Shown in pieces: positions 8,567 to 16,837 of a stretch of 38,537 nucleotides of DNA. The DNA comes from Methanobrevibacter ruminantium. GTDB lineage: Archaea; Methanobacteriota; Methanobacteria; Methanobacteriales; Methanobacteriaceae. A program made the translations under genes and the position numbers. The stretch is from NCBI RefSeq assembly GCF_016294135.1, contig NZ_JAEDCO010000014.1:1-38537 (forward strand), written 5' to 3'. Every line of letters starts with the position of its first letter. The stretch's first letter is position 1. The notes beneath the pieces are model-generated. The model made no database searches and was not told where the DNA came from. It was given only the letters and a program-made list of their open reading frames with translations.

Positions 8567-8603
8567 AAAAAAAAATAATTGGCCAATAAAGATCTTGGCC
8601 AAT
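8567..8603 (-). terminator. Hairpin plus U-tract terminator of the histone gene
   Basis: ATTGGCCAA at 8578-8586 and TTGGCCAAT at 8595-8603 form a perfect nine-pair stem around an eight-base loop, about 30 bases after the histone stop codon. On the minus strand it is followed by a run of nine T (8567-8575). A GC-containing stem with a U-tract in such AT-rich DNA strongly suggests an intrinsic terminator. Confidence 0.75.
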
Positions 8604-8634
8604 AGTTAACAGTTAAAAACTAGAGATAACAAAA

Positions 8635-8835
8635 TTATTTGATTGCTAATTTGATATCTTCAGCTTTTACGGTTTTTCTACCAGCGTGGCGTGCGAAATT
8701 AACTGCTTTTTTAGCTAATTCGTCACCTTTTTCTTCAAGAGCTTCAGCTAATGCAACTTTTGCATCATCACTAATTCTTTGTGCGCCAGCATTTTTTAAA
8801 ATACGACCGACAGGTGCGATTGGTAATTCACTCAT
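8635..8835 (-). CDS. Archaeal histone (HMf family)
   Basis: A 66-residue histone-fold protein that dimerises and wraps DNA into archaeal nucleosome-like particles. It is near-canonical: MSELPIAPVGRILKNAG at the start (helix 1), RISDDAKVALAEALEE for the long central helix, and RKTVKAEDIKLAIK for the last loop and helix. There are no N- or C-terminal tails, as usual in HMfA/HMfB-type proteins. It has a very strong ribosome binding site (GGAGGTGA), a TATA box at a good distance and a hairpin terminator, as expected for an abundant monocistronic product. Other histone paralogues may exist outside the window. Confidence 0.97.
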   Translation of the reverse strand: MSELPIAPVGRILKNAGAQRISDDAKVALAEALEEKGDELAKKAVNFARHAGRKTVKAEDIKLAIK

Positions 8836-8885
8836 ATTTTCACCTCCAATTGAAAGTGTGTTTTACATAGTATATAAATGTTTTG
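8836..8885 (-). promoter_or_regulatory. Histone gene promoter and strong ribosome binding site
   Basis: On the minus strand ACATTTATATAC (8868-8879) is a good archaeal TATA box, followed after some 25 bases by a short leader and GGAGGTGA five bases before the ATG. This is one of the strongest translation signals in the window. Confidence 0.7.
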
Positions 8886-9471
8886 TTTTTTAAGGCCATT
8901 AAATCACTTATTATCCAAAAAATAGGTATAAAAATATAGATTTTCTAATAATGAGAAATATTAAAACTAATTAAAAAAATTTAATAAAAAATATATGAAA
9001 AATGAGTATTTTAAAGCCATAGAACTCTTAAAAATTAAACCTTTTAAAAACTCTTAATTCTTTAAATAAATATCCAAATATCTTTATTTTATCAAATAAA
9101 TAACAAATAGTCTTTAAAAAAAGCAAAGAAAGAAATTTTTCTTTAAAAGGCAAATAAAAAATAGATTAGTCTTTAAAATAAAAATACAAGATGAATTAAA
9201 AGTTATTTGAAAAAATAACCAATTTTAAAAGAGTTTTTTATCTAAATTTTCTAATAATTTTCTAAAATGGAAAATAATGAAAATCATCAAGTAAAAGCAA
9301 TTAAAATTTGAAAAAATCCTTAAATAAATAATTAGGGAATTAATAATTTCATAAATGGAAAATAAGAAAAAAATAAAAGAAAAAATTTTTTAAAAATAAT
9401 TTTAAAAAATCAACAAATAAATTAAAAATTAAAAATAATTATCCAAATATTAAACAAAAAGCAAAAAACAA
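8886..9471. other. Gene-free AT-rich spacer of about 590 bases
   Basis: I see no open frame with a ribosome binding site, no tRNA and no strong stem here, only poly-A and A/T tracts on both strands. It separates two minus-strand genes, so it serves as the 3' region of the methylthiotransferase gene and lies upstream of the histone promoter. A small RNA cannot be excluded by eye. Confidence 0.5.
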
Positions 9472-10746
9472 TTAAACCTTATGGCCAATCAAATAAGTTC
9501 CAGTTGTCTCATCAATATGAACATTAATAAACTCGCCTAATTCGACATCCTGAACAACCACTGGAATGTAGGAATCTGTTTTTGCAATGAAGCCTCCTTT
9601 AGAACCTTCACCAACAACCAATGCATTTAGTTCCTTGTCCTTAAGACATTTGTTTTCCTCTTCAATGATTCCAAATTTAATATCTGAGAGAATTTTAGAT
9701 CTTCTTTTCATATCCTCAAATGGAATATTAGGAAGATCAGATGAACTTGCACCTTCCCTGTGCTGATACTTGGATAAATGAATCAAATTGAATTTAATCT
9801 CTTCAATCAAGTCTGCAGTCATCAAGAAATCCTCTTCGGTTTCTGTCGGATACCCGATAATGATATCTGTAGCTAAAGTAAGGTCCGGGATTTCCTCCTT
9901 GAATCTATAAACAATTTTTTTGTAATCCTCAACAGTATGATTTCTTCTCATATGCTTCAATACTGCATCACTTCCAGATTGAATAGGCAAATGGATGAAA
10001 TTATATACTTTTTCCATCTTAAATGCATCAATTAAATTCTCAAGGTCATTTCCTATGTTTTTAGGGTGCATCATTCCAACACGAACTTTGAAATCACCAT
10101 CTAAACTAGCCACTTCCTTAATCAAGTCAGATAACTTTTCACCAGTATCCTTTCCAAATGCAGAAGTGTCTTGAGCGGTAAGTTCAATTTCAACACAACC
10201 CTCTTTAATGGCTTGCTTTGCTTCCTTTACAATATCTGCAATAGGATAACTGTTTAGATGTCCTCTTGCAAAGCGAGTGCAGCAGTAACTGCAGGAACCT
10301 AAGCAACCTTCACAGATTTGGATAACATGAACATATGAGTCTTGACGTATTTTAGGAACACATACCTTAGGCTCATCTGAAAAGCCAAACTCTCTGGAAA
10401 CTTCACCACCAATAGCTGACTTGACTACATCAGCTGTCTTGTTCAATTGGTGAGGGCCAATCCAAGAGCAGTTAGGCCCAATAGCATCAAGCTTTTTAGG
10501 ATCCACCTCAACCATACATCCAGCAACAATGATTTCCTTATCTGGAAATTCATTTTGAAGCTTCTTGATTCTATTTATCACCTTGCTTTCAGTAGGCAAT
10601 TTCACATAACAAGTGTTTACAATAATTGCATCCGCTTCCTCTTGAGTGTCTACAACTTCAATGGAATTGGCATTTAAAACACCTGCCATAATCTCAGAAT
10701 CGGCTTGATTGAATGTGCATCCATAAGTTTCTATAAATACTTTCAT
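9472..10746 (-). CDS. tRNA t6A37 methylthiotransferase (MtaB/CDKAL1 type)
   Basis: A radical SAM methylthiotransferase that converts N6-threonylcarbamoyladenosine at position 37 of ANN-reading tRNAs to its 2-methylthio form. The N-terminal domain carries the three cysteines of the auxiliary cluster: C10 in YGCTFNQADSE, C46 in NTCYVK and C77 in AGCM. The radical SAM motif is C148-x3-C152-x2-C155. A TRAM RNA-binding domain occupies about residues 360-424. The length of 424 residues matches archaeal members. The opening ETYGCTFNQADSEIM is characteristic of the archaeal/eukaryotic e-MtaB group. GAGGAT precedes the ATG. It lies 77 bases downstream of the zinc-finger gene. Confidence 0.94.
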   Translation of the reverse strand: MKVFIETYGCTFNQADSEIMAGVLNANSIEVVDTQEEADAIIVNTCYVKLPTESKVINRIKKLQNEFPDKEIIVAGCMVEVDPKKLDAIGPNCSWIGPHQLNKTADVVKSAIGGEVSREFGFSDEPKVCVPKIRQDSYVHVIQICEGCLGSCSYCCTRFARGHLNSYPIADIVKEAKQAIKEGCVEIELTAQDTSAFGKDTGEKLSDLIKEVASLDGDFKVRVGMMHPKNIGNDLENLIDAFKMEKVYNFIHLPIQSGSDAVLKHMRRNHTVEDYKKIVYRFKEEIPDLTLATDIIIGYPTETEEDFLMTADLIEEIKFNLIHLSKYQHREGASSSDLPNIPFEDMKRRSKILSDIKFGIIEEENKCLKDKELNALVVGEGSKGGFIAKTDSYIPVVVQDVELGEFINVHIDETTGTYLIGHKV

Positions 10747-10823
10747 ATTATCCTCTAAAATAAAAATAGATTATTTGGGATTGAATATATAATCCCAATT
10801 GAAAATTTTAAATTGTCGTTTAA

Positions 10824-11465
10824 TTAACTTTTATGTTTATTCAAAGGTTTTGCTTGAACAATGAATTTAGTCAAATCATAATCGTAATGATTGAACTTGA
10901 CAGGTTTTGCATAAACCCTTTTAATGACTTTTGCCTTAGCATAGCCTTTAGTGGTTTTTCTCTCTTCTGTTTTTATCACATGAACTCTTGCAACATATTT
11001 GTCAATCTTGAGAATGTCATCAACAGCAATCTTGAAGTCACGTTCTGTTTCACATTTGAAAGAAGCGACTTTTCCGTGCAAGTCTATGGAAACTCCAAAA
11101 CGTGCAGGAATCTCTTCAGATGATGCCCAAATTGTTTTGACATCTTTTGCAATAGCTTTCTTAACTCTCTTTTCTCCTTCAAGCTCTAAGGAAGTGATTT
11201 TCACTTTTCCAAGCTCAGACATTAAGAAATCCCCAACAGTTAGTTGTTCATCAGGGAATAATTCAATGAATATCTTATGAGTATCTTCATGTTCACTAAT
11301 AATTAATCTGAATGGTTTTGGATTATCCTGAGAAATTCTTTCATTATAAACAGACCCGCATTCATCGCATTTCAATAGGAATTCTCTGATTTCCTTATTT
11401 TTGCCTTTGATAAGCTTATTCTTTAAGATGACTGCTTCATCAGATCCGCAAACTGGACAAACCAT
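10824..11465 (-). CDS. HVO_0476-type zinc-finger protein
   Basis: A 213-residue archaeal protein of the HVO_0476 family; its function is not established as far as I know. A zinc ribbon at the N-terminus has C3-x2-C6 (CPVCGSD) and C33-x2-C36 (CDECG). The rest is a beta-rich, basic region ending KRVYAKPVKFNHYDYDL, with a lysine-rich segment near 165-190, which suggests nucleic acid or ribosome contact. It has a good GGTGA site. It is followed at 77 bases by the tRNA methylthiotransferase gene, so a link with RNA or translation is plausible but only inferred. Confidence 0.8.
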   Translation of the reverse strand: MVCPVCGSDEAVILKNKLIKGKNKEIREFLLKCDECGSVYNERISQDNPKPFRLIISEHEDTHKIFIELFPDEQLTVGDFLMSELGKVKITSLELEGEKRVKKAIAKDVKTIWASSEEIPARFGVSIDLHGKVASFKCETERDFKIAVDDILKIDKYVARVHVIKTEERKTTKGYAKAKVIKRVYAKPVKFNHYDYDLTKFIVQAKPLNKHKS

Positions 11466-11883
11466 ATTTTCACCTCACTACTTTCGTTTACTCATTAATC
11501 ATAAAACATAGCTAAAAATCAATATGAATTTGAAATCTCAATAAAAAATAATAAATTAAAACATACATTAATCTTTCATCACTTGAAAAATTAAAAAAAT
11601 AATTAAAAATAGCTATGTAATTAATTTAATTAATAAATTTAATTGATTATTATAATATTATAGAATAAGTTAATTATAAACTTATGTATTGGTTTTAAAA
11701 AATTATTTTAAAAAATCTTGAAAAAAGACGAAATATCAAAATTTTTCAAAAATATAAGTAAAAAAATAAAAGAAAAAACATATTTCAAAATGATGGCATT
11801 TAAAATAAAAGTCTGATTAATTTAATAAATAGTTTACTATAACAATACTAATTTAAATAAATAACCAATCAATTTAATTAAAC
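11466..11883. other. 418-base AT-rich spacer upstream of the zinc-finger gene
   Basis: The spacer separates two minus-strand genes and must contain the promoter of the zinc-finger gene. CATAGCTA near 11508 and TAGCTATG near 11609 are inverted copies some 100 bases apart, probably by chance. I see no gene or RNA. Confidence 0.4.
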
Positions 11884-12369
11884 TTATTCTTTTTCTTTTA
11901 AATAATGTTTAACTAGACCACCATCAGACAATATATTTATCATGAATTCTTCAAAAGCCTGGAATTCAACTTCAATGTTTTTAGTTTCATTGACAATGAT
12001 TCCATGCTCCAAATCAACAGATACAATATCGCCATCATCCGCTTCAATGTCTGCAACAACAACTGGAAGACCAATATTGATTGCATTTCTATAGAAGATA
12101 CGTGCAAATGATTTTGCAATGATCGCTTCAACTCCTGCTGCCTTAATAGCTACTGGAGCCTGTTCTCTTGAAGAACCGCAACCAAAGTTTTCACCAGCAA
12201 GGATCAAGTCCCCTTGCTTTACATTTTTGGTAAAATCTGCTCTTTCTCCTTCAAGAACATGTTCTGCCAAATCCTTTGGATTGAATGTTCTCAAATATCT
12301 TCCAGGAATGATGACATCCGTGTCAATGTTATCTCCAAAATTCCAAACCTTTCCTTTAATTTCAGCCAT
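11884..12369 (-). CDS. hacB: Homoaconitase/3-isopropylmalate dehydratase small subunit
   Basis: The small, swivel-domain subunit of an aconitase-family hydro-lyase. Methanogens carry two: one for leucine synthesis and one (HACN, acting with AksD-type large subunits) for the 2-oxosuberate branch that leads to coenzyme B. The substrate loop reads YLRT at residues 25-28. In the Methanocaldococcus pair YLRT marks the homoaconitase type (MJ1271) and YLVY the isopropylmalate type (MJ1277), so the homoaconitase role is favoured. GENFGCGSSREQAP is the conserved family segment. The length is 161 residues from the ATG at 12369; an upstream in-frame ATG at 12408 has no binding site and adds a non-family stretch. 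No large subunit is nearby. Confidence 0.88.
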   Translation of the reverse strand: MAEIKGKVWNFGDNIDTDVIIPGRYLRTFNPKDLAEHVLEGERADFTKNVKQGDLILAGENFGCGSSREQAPVAIKAAGVEAIIAKSFARIFYRNAINIGLPVVVADIEADDGDIVSVDLEHGIIVNETKNIEVEFQAFEEFMINILSDGGLVKHYLKEKE

Positions 12370-12453
12370 AGTATTCACTACATATATAAAATTTTTAATA
12401 AAATTCAAAAAAGTAATTTAAAAAATAAATAAAAAATAGTTAAGATCCTATAA

Positions 12454-13434
12454 CTATTTTTCAATTACATAACCGTGGTTTTGTGCTTTGGTTACTTTTA
12501 CCTTATCCTTACCTACAATCTCTTCTGCTGCCTTTACGATATCCTTATTGTCATCATCGAAGACAGTGTATAAGGTAGGGCCAAATGAACTGATACCAGT
12601 ACCATAAGCCCCTGCATCGTCAAGCGCTTGCATAGTAGGCAAGTAATGTGGATCTAAACTGTGTTCAAGTTTATTGAAACCAACTTTTTGAAGTTCCTTA
12701 ATTGCCCAACCAAAGTTAACGATGTCTTTTTCAAGCAAGAATGGAAGCAAGTTCATTAAGATCAAATGTGAAACCTGTTCCACTTCAGTTTTTGGAATTG
12801 GACAGTATGTTTGGAAAACATTTACTTCCTGTTGGTCATGCATATGCTCTTCAACTTCAGGCATAGCAAGCAAAATGTTCCATTCTTCAGGGAACTCATA
12901 TCTTGCAATCAATGTAGCAGGTTTTGCTTTAGATGCAGAAGATGGCAAGAATCCAGGTTTCTCTTCTAAACTGTGTCCACCATCAACAATAAATCCACCT
13001 AAGTCATGTGCAAAAGTACCAATACCAGAGGTTCCTCCTCTGCCGACCATAGTACTTAATTCTCTGCTTGTAAATTTAAGTCCTGCAGTTTCAGTCATCA
13101 AGTGAGCAGTACAAACTGCAATTTGAGTACCGGAACCTAATCCGGAGTGAGCAGGATAAGCTTCTAAAACTTTAAAATGGAATCCAGATTCAATATCACA
13201 AATCTTTGCAATTTTTTCTGCAGCATTTGGAATCTTTTCTATACATTCTTCTCTGGAATCCTCTCTAATGCCATCAGCAAATTCTAAGGTAAATCCTTTT
13301 TCATTGGTTTCTTCACTTTCTAAAACAAATTGTGGATCGTTAAGTGCGAGACCTATACCACCATCAATTCTCTTATAGGATCCGTTTAAATCAATAAGAG
13401 ACATATGTAATCTTGAAGGTGCTCTAATAATCAT
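12454..13434 (-). CDS. mptG: Beta-ribofuranosylaminobenzene 5'-phosphate synthase (methanopterin synthesis)
   Basis: RFAP synthase condenses 4-hydroxybenzoate or 4-aminobenzoate with phosphoribosyl pyrophosphate, releasing CO2 and pyrophosphate, the first committed step of tetrahydromethanopterin synthesis. It belongs to the GHMP-kinase superfamily: RAPSRLHMSLIDLNG at the start, and the glycine/serine loop PAHSGLGSGTQIA near residue 100. GRGGTSGIGT is also characteristic. I start it at 13434, where GTGA lies six bases upstream. An earlier in-frame ATG at 13464 adds ten unconserved residues. The length is 326 residues. It is followed at 84 bases by hacB, and the Tes-like radical SAM gene lies upstream on the same strand. 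Confidence 0.92.
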   Translation of the reverse strand: MIIRAPSRLHMSLIDLNGSYKRIDGGIGLALNDPQFVLESEETNEKGFTLEFADGIREDSREECIEKIPNAAEKIAKICDIESGFHFKVLEAYPAHSGLGSGTQIAVCTAHLMTETAGLKFTSRELSTMVGRGGTSGIGTFAHDLGGFIVDGGHSLEEKPGFLPSSASKAKPATLIARYEFPEEWNILLAMPEVEEHMHDQQEVNVFQTYCPIPKTEVEQVSHLILMNLLPFLLEKDIVNFGWAIKELQKVGFNKLEHSLDPHYLPTMQALDDAGAYGTGISSFGPTLYTVFDDDNKDIVKAAEEIVGKDKVKVTKAQNHGYVIEK

Positions 13435-13837
13435 AATTTCACGACCATTTTTATACTTATTCAATAATGGAAAAGATAATAATTTGATTCATCTCCGAAT
13501 CCAATTATTAAATGTTCTAATTTTAATTAAAATACAATATTTAACAAACTTAAATATTCCAATATTAATATATTAATTTTATTATATAAACTTATTGAAA
13601 AATTTTTATAAAAATTAGATAAAATTAGAAAAGATAACAATCAAAGAATGGAAATAATAGAAAAAATGAGAGAATTGAATAATAATTAAAAAATAATTTG
13701 GAAAATGGAAAATTAATTAGAATAATGAAAAAATAGAATCACAAAAATAAAAAAATAGAAAATTATTAAAAATAATAAAAAAACAGAACCAAAAATAAAA
13801 AAAAGTAGAAAAGAGTTTGAAAAATAATGAAGATTAT
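13435..13837. other. 403-base AT-rich spacer
   Basis: The spacer lies between two minus-strand genes and should include the RFAP synthase promoter near its left end. The right part (13690-13820) is nearly pure A/T/G with loosely repeated AAAAATAAAAAAATAGAAAA strings, serving as the 3' end of the radical SAM gene. No gene or clear hairpin is seen. Confidence 0.4.
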
Positions 13838-15367
13838 CTAATCTTCATCTTCCTCTTCCTCTCCAGTCTTGTCATTGAACTCAGTCATTTTCTGATTTAA
13901 TGGAACTGAGAATTCATCTTCAATGCCTTGTCTGTACATTGAGTTCATGGTACAGAATGGAATGACTCTTCCATCAGGCACTGCATAGTGAATAACACAG
14001 TCTTTTACCCTATCCGTGTCGAAGTTAAATGGGTCCATGAAATGCATACATGAAATGAGTAATGAGTTTACATGGAATTCACCTAAAGCATCATAAGATT
14101 GGTCTTTAAAGATATCGAAAATGATCTTTTTCATATCCAAACCAGCTGGCGCTTCTTCTTCCTTAAAGATTTTATTGAAGTTTTTAGCAGCACTTGCAAA
14201 AATTCTGGACTTGATTGCAAATGAACCGGATTCCAATTTTTCAGTGTATTTGTTAAGGAATGCTAAGAACTTATCAATATCAATGAATCTTGTAATAGGA
14301 ATGATTTTACCATCTTCAATAAATATGTAAGTAGCTGAACCACAGTGTTGGTGACAGTTTAAGGTTACTGGAGGCTCTTCATTTCTTAAAGCTCCGATAA
14401 ATTCAGATACAGGTTGTACAGAGGTAGCTGAATAGAAATCATCTTTGGAGATTTGGCCTTCAGTTTGTTCATCCACTAAATTCAAGAAGTCAGGAATAGT
14501 GATTCTTTGCTCTTCAACTTGGTCAGATGGAGTTCTTCCAGAGAATGAAACAGGTTGGAAATTGACACCATGAATAATATCAATGTTTTCAATAGCAAAT
14601 CTGATAATGTCTCCAACTTGTTGGTCATTAACACCTTTTACAACAGTAGGTACAATTACAACACCTAAACCTGCTTGTCTACATTTTTCAATAGCTTCCA
14701 ATTTAACATCCAATAAGTTTTTGCTTCTTGCTATTAAATAAGGCTCTTCAGTTACACCATCAAATTGTAAGTAAACAGTGTTTAATCCCGCATCTTTTAA
14801 TTCTTGAGCATAACCTTCTTTTTTAGCAATTCTAATACCATTGGTAGCAATTTGAGTATGATTGAATCCTTCTTCCCTAGCCATTCTAATTAAATCAGGC
14901 AAATCCTTTCTTACAGTTGGTTCACCACCAGCATATTGAATAGCTGGAGCAGGAACTGGCTTTTCGCTTCTTAAGTTCCTGAGCATTTGACGGATTTCAT
15001 CTTGAGTAGGTTCAAATAATTTTTTGGAAGTTGCTGCATTTGCAAAACAGATAGGGCATTTTAAATTGCATCTGTTTGTTACATCAATTAATCCTAAAAC
15101 TGTGTAAGATTCATGCTCTGAACAGATACCACAATTTGAAGGACATTTTGCAACTTTCTCCACCATAGGATTTTCTAAGTCTTGAGTGATTGAGTCAACT
15201 TGATCGATTCTGTTGTATAACTCTGCATCACTCCAATAAGTATTATTAAATTCCCCATGTTCTGGACATTCTTTTTTAATCCAGACTTTACCGTCCTCTT
15301 CATAAACCTCAGCTTCTAAAGGCTTGAGGCAGATAGGGCATAAACTAGTTGTATTTTTAATATGCAT
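13838..15367 (-). CDS. tes: Radical SAM enzyme of the tetraether lipid synthase (Tes, MJ0619) family
   Basis: It closely matches the layout of Methanocaldococcus MJ0619, which joins the phytanyl chain ends of two archaeols into tetraether (GDGT) lipids and was earlier proposed to methylate methanopterin. The radical SAM motif is C100-x3-C104-x2-C107 (CNLKCPICFA). Extra cysteines are C10, C13 and C34 in an N-terminal knuckle and C75, C79 and C82 before the core, fitting the auxiliary metal centres of the family. AGGEPT follows the motif. The length is 509 residues with an acidic tail. A GGTGAAAAG site fixes the ATG. The RFAP synthase gene lies downstream and carS lies nearby. Paralogues with other roles exist, so the substrate is inferred. 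Confidence 0.85.
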   Translation of the reverse strand: MHIKNTTSLCPICLKPLEAEVYEEDGKVWIKKECPEHGEFNNTYWSDAELYNRIDQVDSITQDLENPMVEKVAKCPSNCGICSEHESYTVLGLIDVTNRCNLKCPICFANAATSKKLFEPTQDEIRQMLRNLRSEKPVPAPAIQYAGGEPTVRKDLPDLIRMAREEGFNHTQIATNGIRIAKKEGYAQELKDAGLNTVYLQFDGVTEEPYLIARSKNLLDVKLEAIEKCRQAGLGVVIVPTVVKGVNDQQVGDIIRFAIENIDIIHGVNFQPVSFSGRTPSDQVEEQRITIPDFLNLVDEQTEGQISKDDFYSATSVQPVSEFIGALRNEEPPVTLNCHQHCGSATYIFIEDGKIIPITRFIDIDKFLAFLNKYTEKLESGSFAIKSRIFASAAKNFNKIFKEEEAPAGLDMKKIIFDIFKDQSYDALGEFHVNSLLISCMHFMDPFNFDTDRVKDCVIHYAVPDGRVIPFCTMNSMYRQGIEDEFSVPLNQKMTEFNDKTGEEEEDED

Positions 15368-15735
15368 CTTTTCACCACAATTGATTTTTAATCTGTATAA
15401 TCTGTGTAAATATAATTCTTAATTTTTAGTATTCTTAAACAAGAAGTTATTTAAAAGCCAGTGAAGAATAGTAAAAAAATAACTAAACTTTTAAAAAACT
15501 TACATTAACATAATATATTTAATATATTCTTTTTAATATTTAAACTTAATATAAAAAACAATTTAAAAAATGCAAAAATGACACGAAAATAATAAAATGA
15601 TGTGATGAATAAATGATATGATAAATAATAGGACAAATATCTGCAAACAATTGAAGGCATATTAAAGTTTTATAAATCAGTTCAAATAATATATTATTAA
15701 GAAAACATATTTTAAGAAGAATTTAGGTGCATGGC
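15368..15735. promoter_or_regulatory. 368-base divergent spacer between tes and the small unknown gene
   Basis: The spacer holds both promoters. For the + strand gene a TTTTATAAAT box lies at about 15668-15677. A TAACATAA half-site at 15506-15513 matches the palindrome seen before elp3. A 16-base tandem repeat, TGAT(G/A)TGAT(G/A)AATAA plus one base, occupies 15598-15629. No further gene is visible. Confidence 0.45.
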
Positions 15736-16035
15736 ATGAAATTAAGTGAATGGATTAAAGCAAATAACATACCTAATAACAGAATTTTAAAAGTCCTTGA
15801 ATATTATGAAAGCATAGACCCAATATCCTTCAACGATCCTGAAGAGGTCAAAGCGGAAGTTGAAGAGCACGGATTAAGATGGGTAGCGAACAAATATGGA
15901 GTTCGTGAAAAAGAGCTTAAGGAATATGGTTGGAGATTTAAAAAACGAGACGATAAAGGTAAAAAAAGAGAGGAAACTCCAATTATAAAAACAAATGAGC
16001 AAAAGCCATTAGTTGATATTTTTGATGACGAATAA
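15736..16035 (+). CDS. Small protein with a helix-turn-helix-like core and a possible PCNA-binding tail
   Basis: I do not recognise a named family. The start is the ATG at 15736, six bases after AGGTG; an in-frame GTG at 15727 is part of that binding site. The 99-residue protein has helices at about 3-24 and 34-46. GLRWVANKYGVREKELKEYG at 46-65 then has the spacing of a helix-turn-helix. It is followed by a basic stretch (KKRDDKGKKREE) and a flexible linker. The last 11 residues, QKPLVDIFDDE, resemble a PCNA-interacting box (Gln, Leu at +3, Phe at +7), though position +6 is Ile rather than aromatic. DNA binding is inferred. The gene is alone between divergent and convergent neighbours. Confidence 0.7.
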   Translation: MKLSEWIKANNIPNNRILKVLEYYESIDPISFNDPEEVKAEVEEHGLRWVANKYGVREKELKEYGWRFKKRDDKGKKREETPIIKTNEQKPLVDIFDDE

Positions 16036-16121
16036 TCGAAAAATAGATAAATCATTGAAAAAAATAAAGAAAAATAAATCTAAAAAAGGGAAAAACAAAA
16101 AAATAAAAAATGGAAAAAGTA

Positions 16122-16697
16122 TTAATACCAAACATCCTTAATTCCGAGCAAATAAGCAATCATATTAGAGCCTAAATGCAAAATAAGAGTTAAAACAGCA
16201 ATTATAATGAAAAATTCCCAACTGATTTTAACGACCAATAAGCTTAATATCAATGCACCTGCTACAAAATCCAATTGGTCCATTATAGGAGCTGGCTCAC
16301 CGCTTTGAAGACCCATTCTTCTTTTTATGAAACTTCCAACTAAATCACCTAACAATGCACCGAAAGCCATTAGGAACCCTAAGGTCAAACCACCGATTAT
16401 GCTGCCATATACTGGAAGGGCTATTACTCCACTAGTCAAGACATTTAAATCTCCATAAAAGCTACCAATGATTCCTAATATCCCACCAACTATGGTTCCA
16501 AGAATTGTACCATTAATGAAGCCTTTCCAAGTTACGCCATTACCAATAAGCCTACGTCCATCCTTATATTCCTTTCCACCATCAACTGGTGTTCCGCCAC
16601 CAAAGGCAAGGCCACTAAGGTTAGCGACATAAGCAGGTAGCATAAAGTAAACTGCACCTAAAATGCCTATCAGTAATTTAAAAATTTCAATTTCCAT
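16122..16697 (-). CDS. carS: CDP-archaeol synthase CarS
   Basis: An integral membrane enzyme that activates unsaturated archaetidic acid (DGGGP) with CTP to give CDP-archaeol, the branch-point precursor of archaeal polar lipids. About five hydrophobic segments are visible. The conserved cytoplasmic signature is GGTPVDGGKEYKDGRRLIG and the following NGVTWKGF, residues 34-60. The length is 191 residues. I use the ATG at 16697, six bases after GAGG; the upstream TTG at 16709 overlaps that site. It is the last gene of the minus-strand train starting at wecB, 140 bases after the M14-like gene. With the Tes homologue nearby, it makes this a lipid-related neighbourhood. Confidence 0.94.
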   Translation of the reverse strand: MEIEIFKLLIGILGAVYFMLPAYVANLSGLAFGGGTPVDGGKEYKDGRRLIGNGVTWKGFINGTILGTIVGGILGIIGSFYGDLNVLTSGVIALPVYGSIIGGLTLGFLMAFGALLGDLVGSFIKRRMGLQSGEPAPIMDQLDFVAGALILSLLVVKISWEFFIIIAVLTLILHLGSNMIAYLLGIKDVWY

Positions 16698-16837
16698 TAT
16701 TTGCCTCAAAATTAATTTAATCCGTTACTTTACTTTGAATTAATTATTTTCATTTAAAAATATATTTTTAATTATTAATAAATTTAAGTATATAAGCTTA
16801 TGGGTAAGTTTTTTTAAAGAGATGAAAATCATCCCCC

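Larger units (their letters stand above)
8243..8634. other. 392-base spacer between tRNA-Val and the histone gene
   Basis: The spacer holds the tRNA promoter at its left end and the histone terminator at its right end. Between them, 8491-8537 has degenerate repeats of AATAGTATTGAAAA. A 26-codon open frame starts at about 8409 and has no ribosome binding site; I do not call it a gene. Nothing else is recognisable. Confidence 0.5.

Noticed and set aside
12119..12432. Plus-strand open frames opposite the homoaconitase small subunit gene
   Set aside because: No binding site or family motif; the minus-strand frame carries the conserved family segments.
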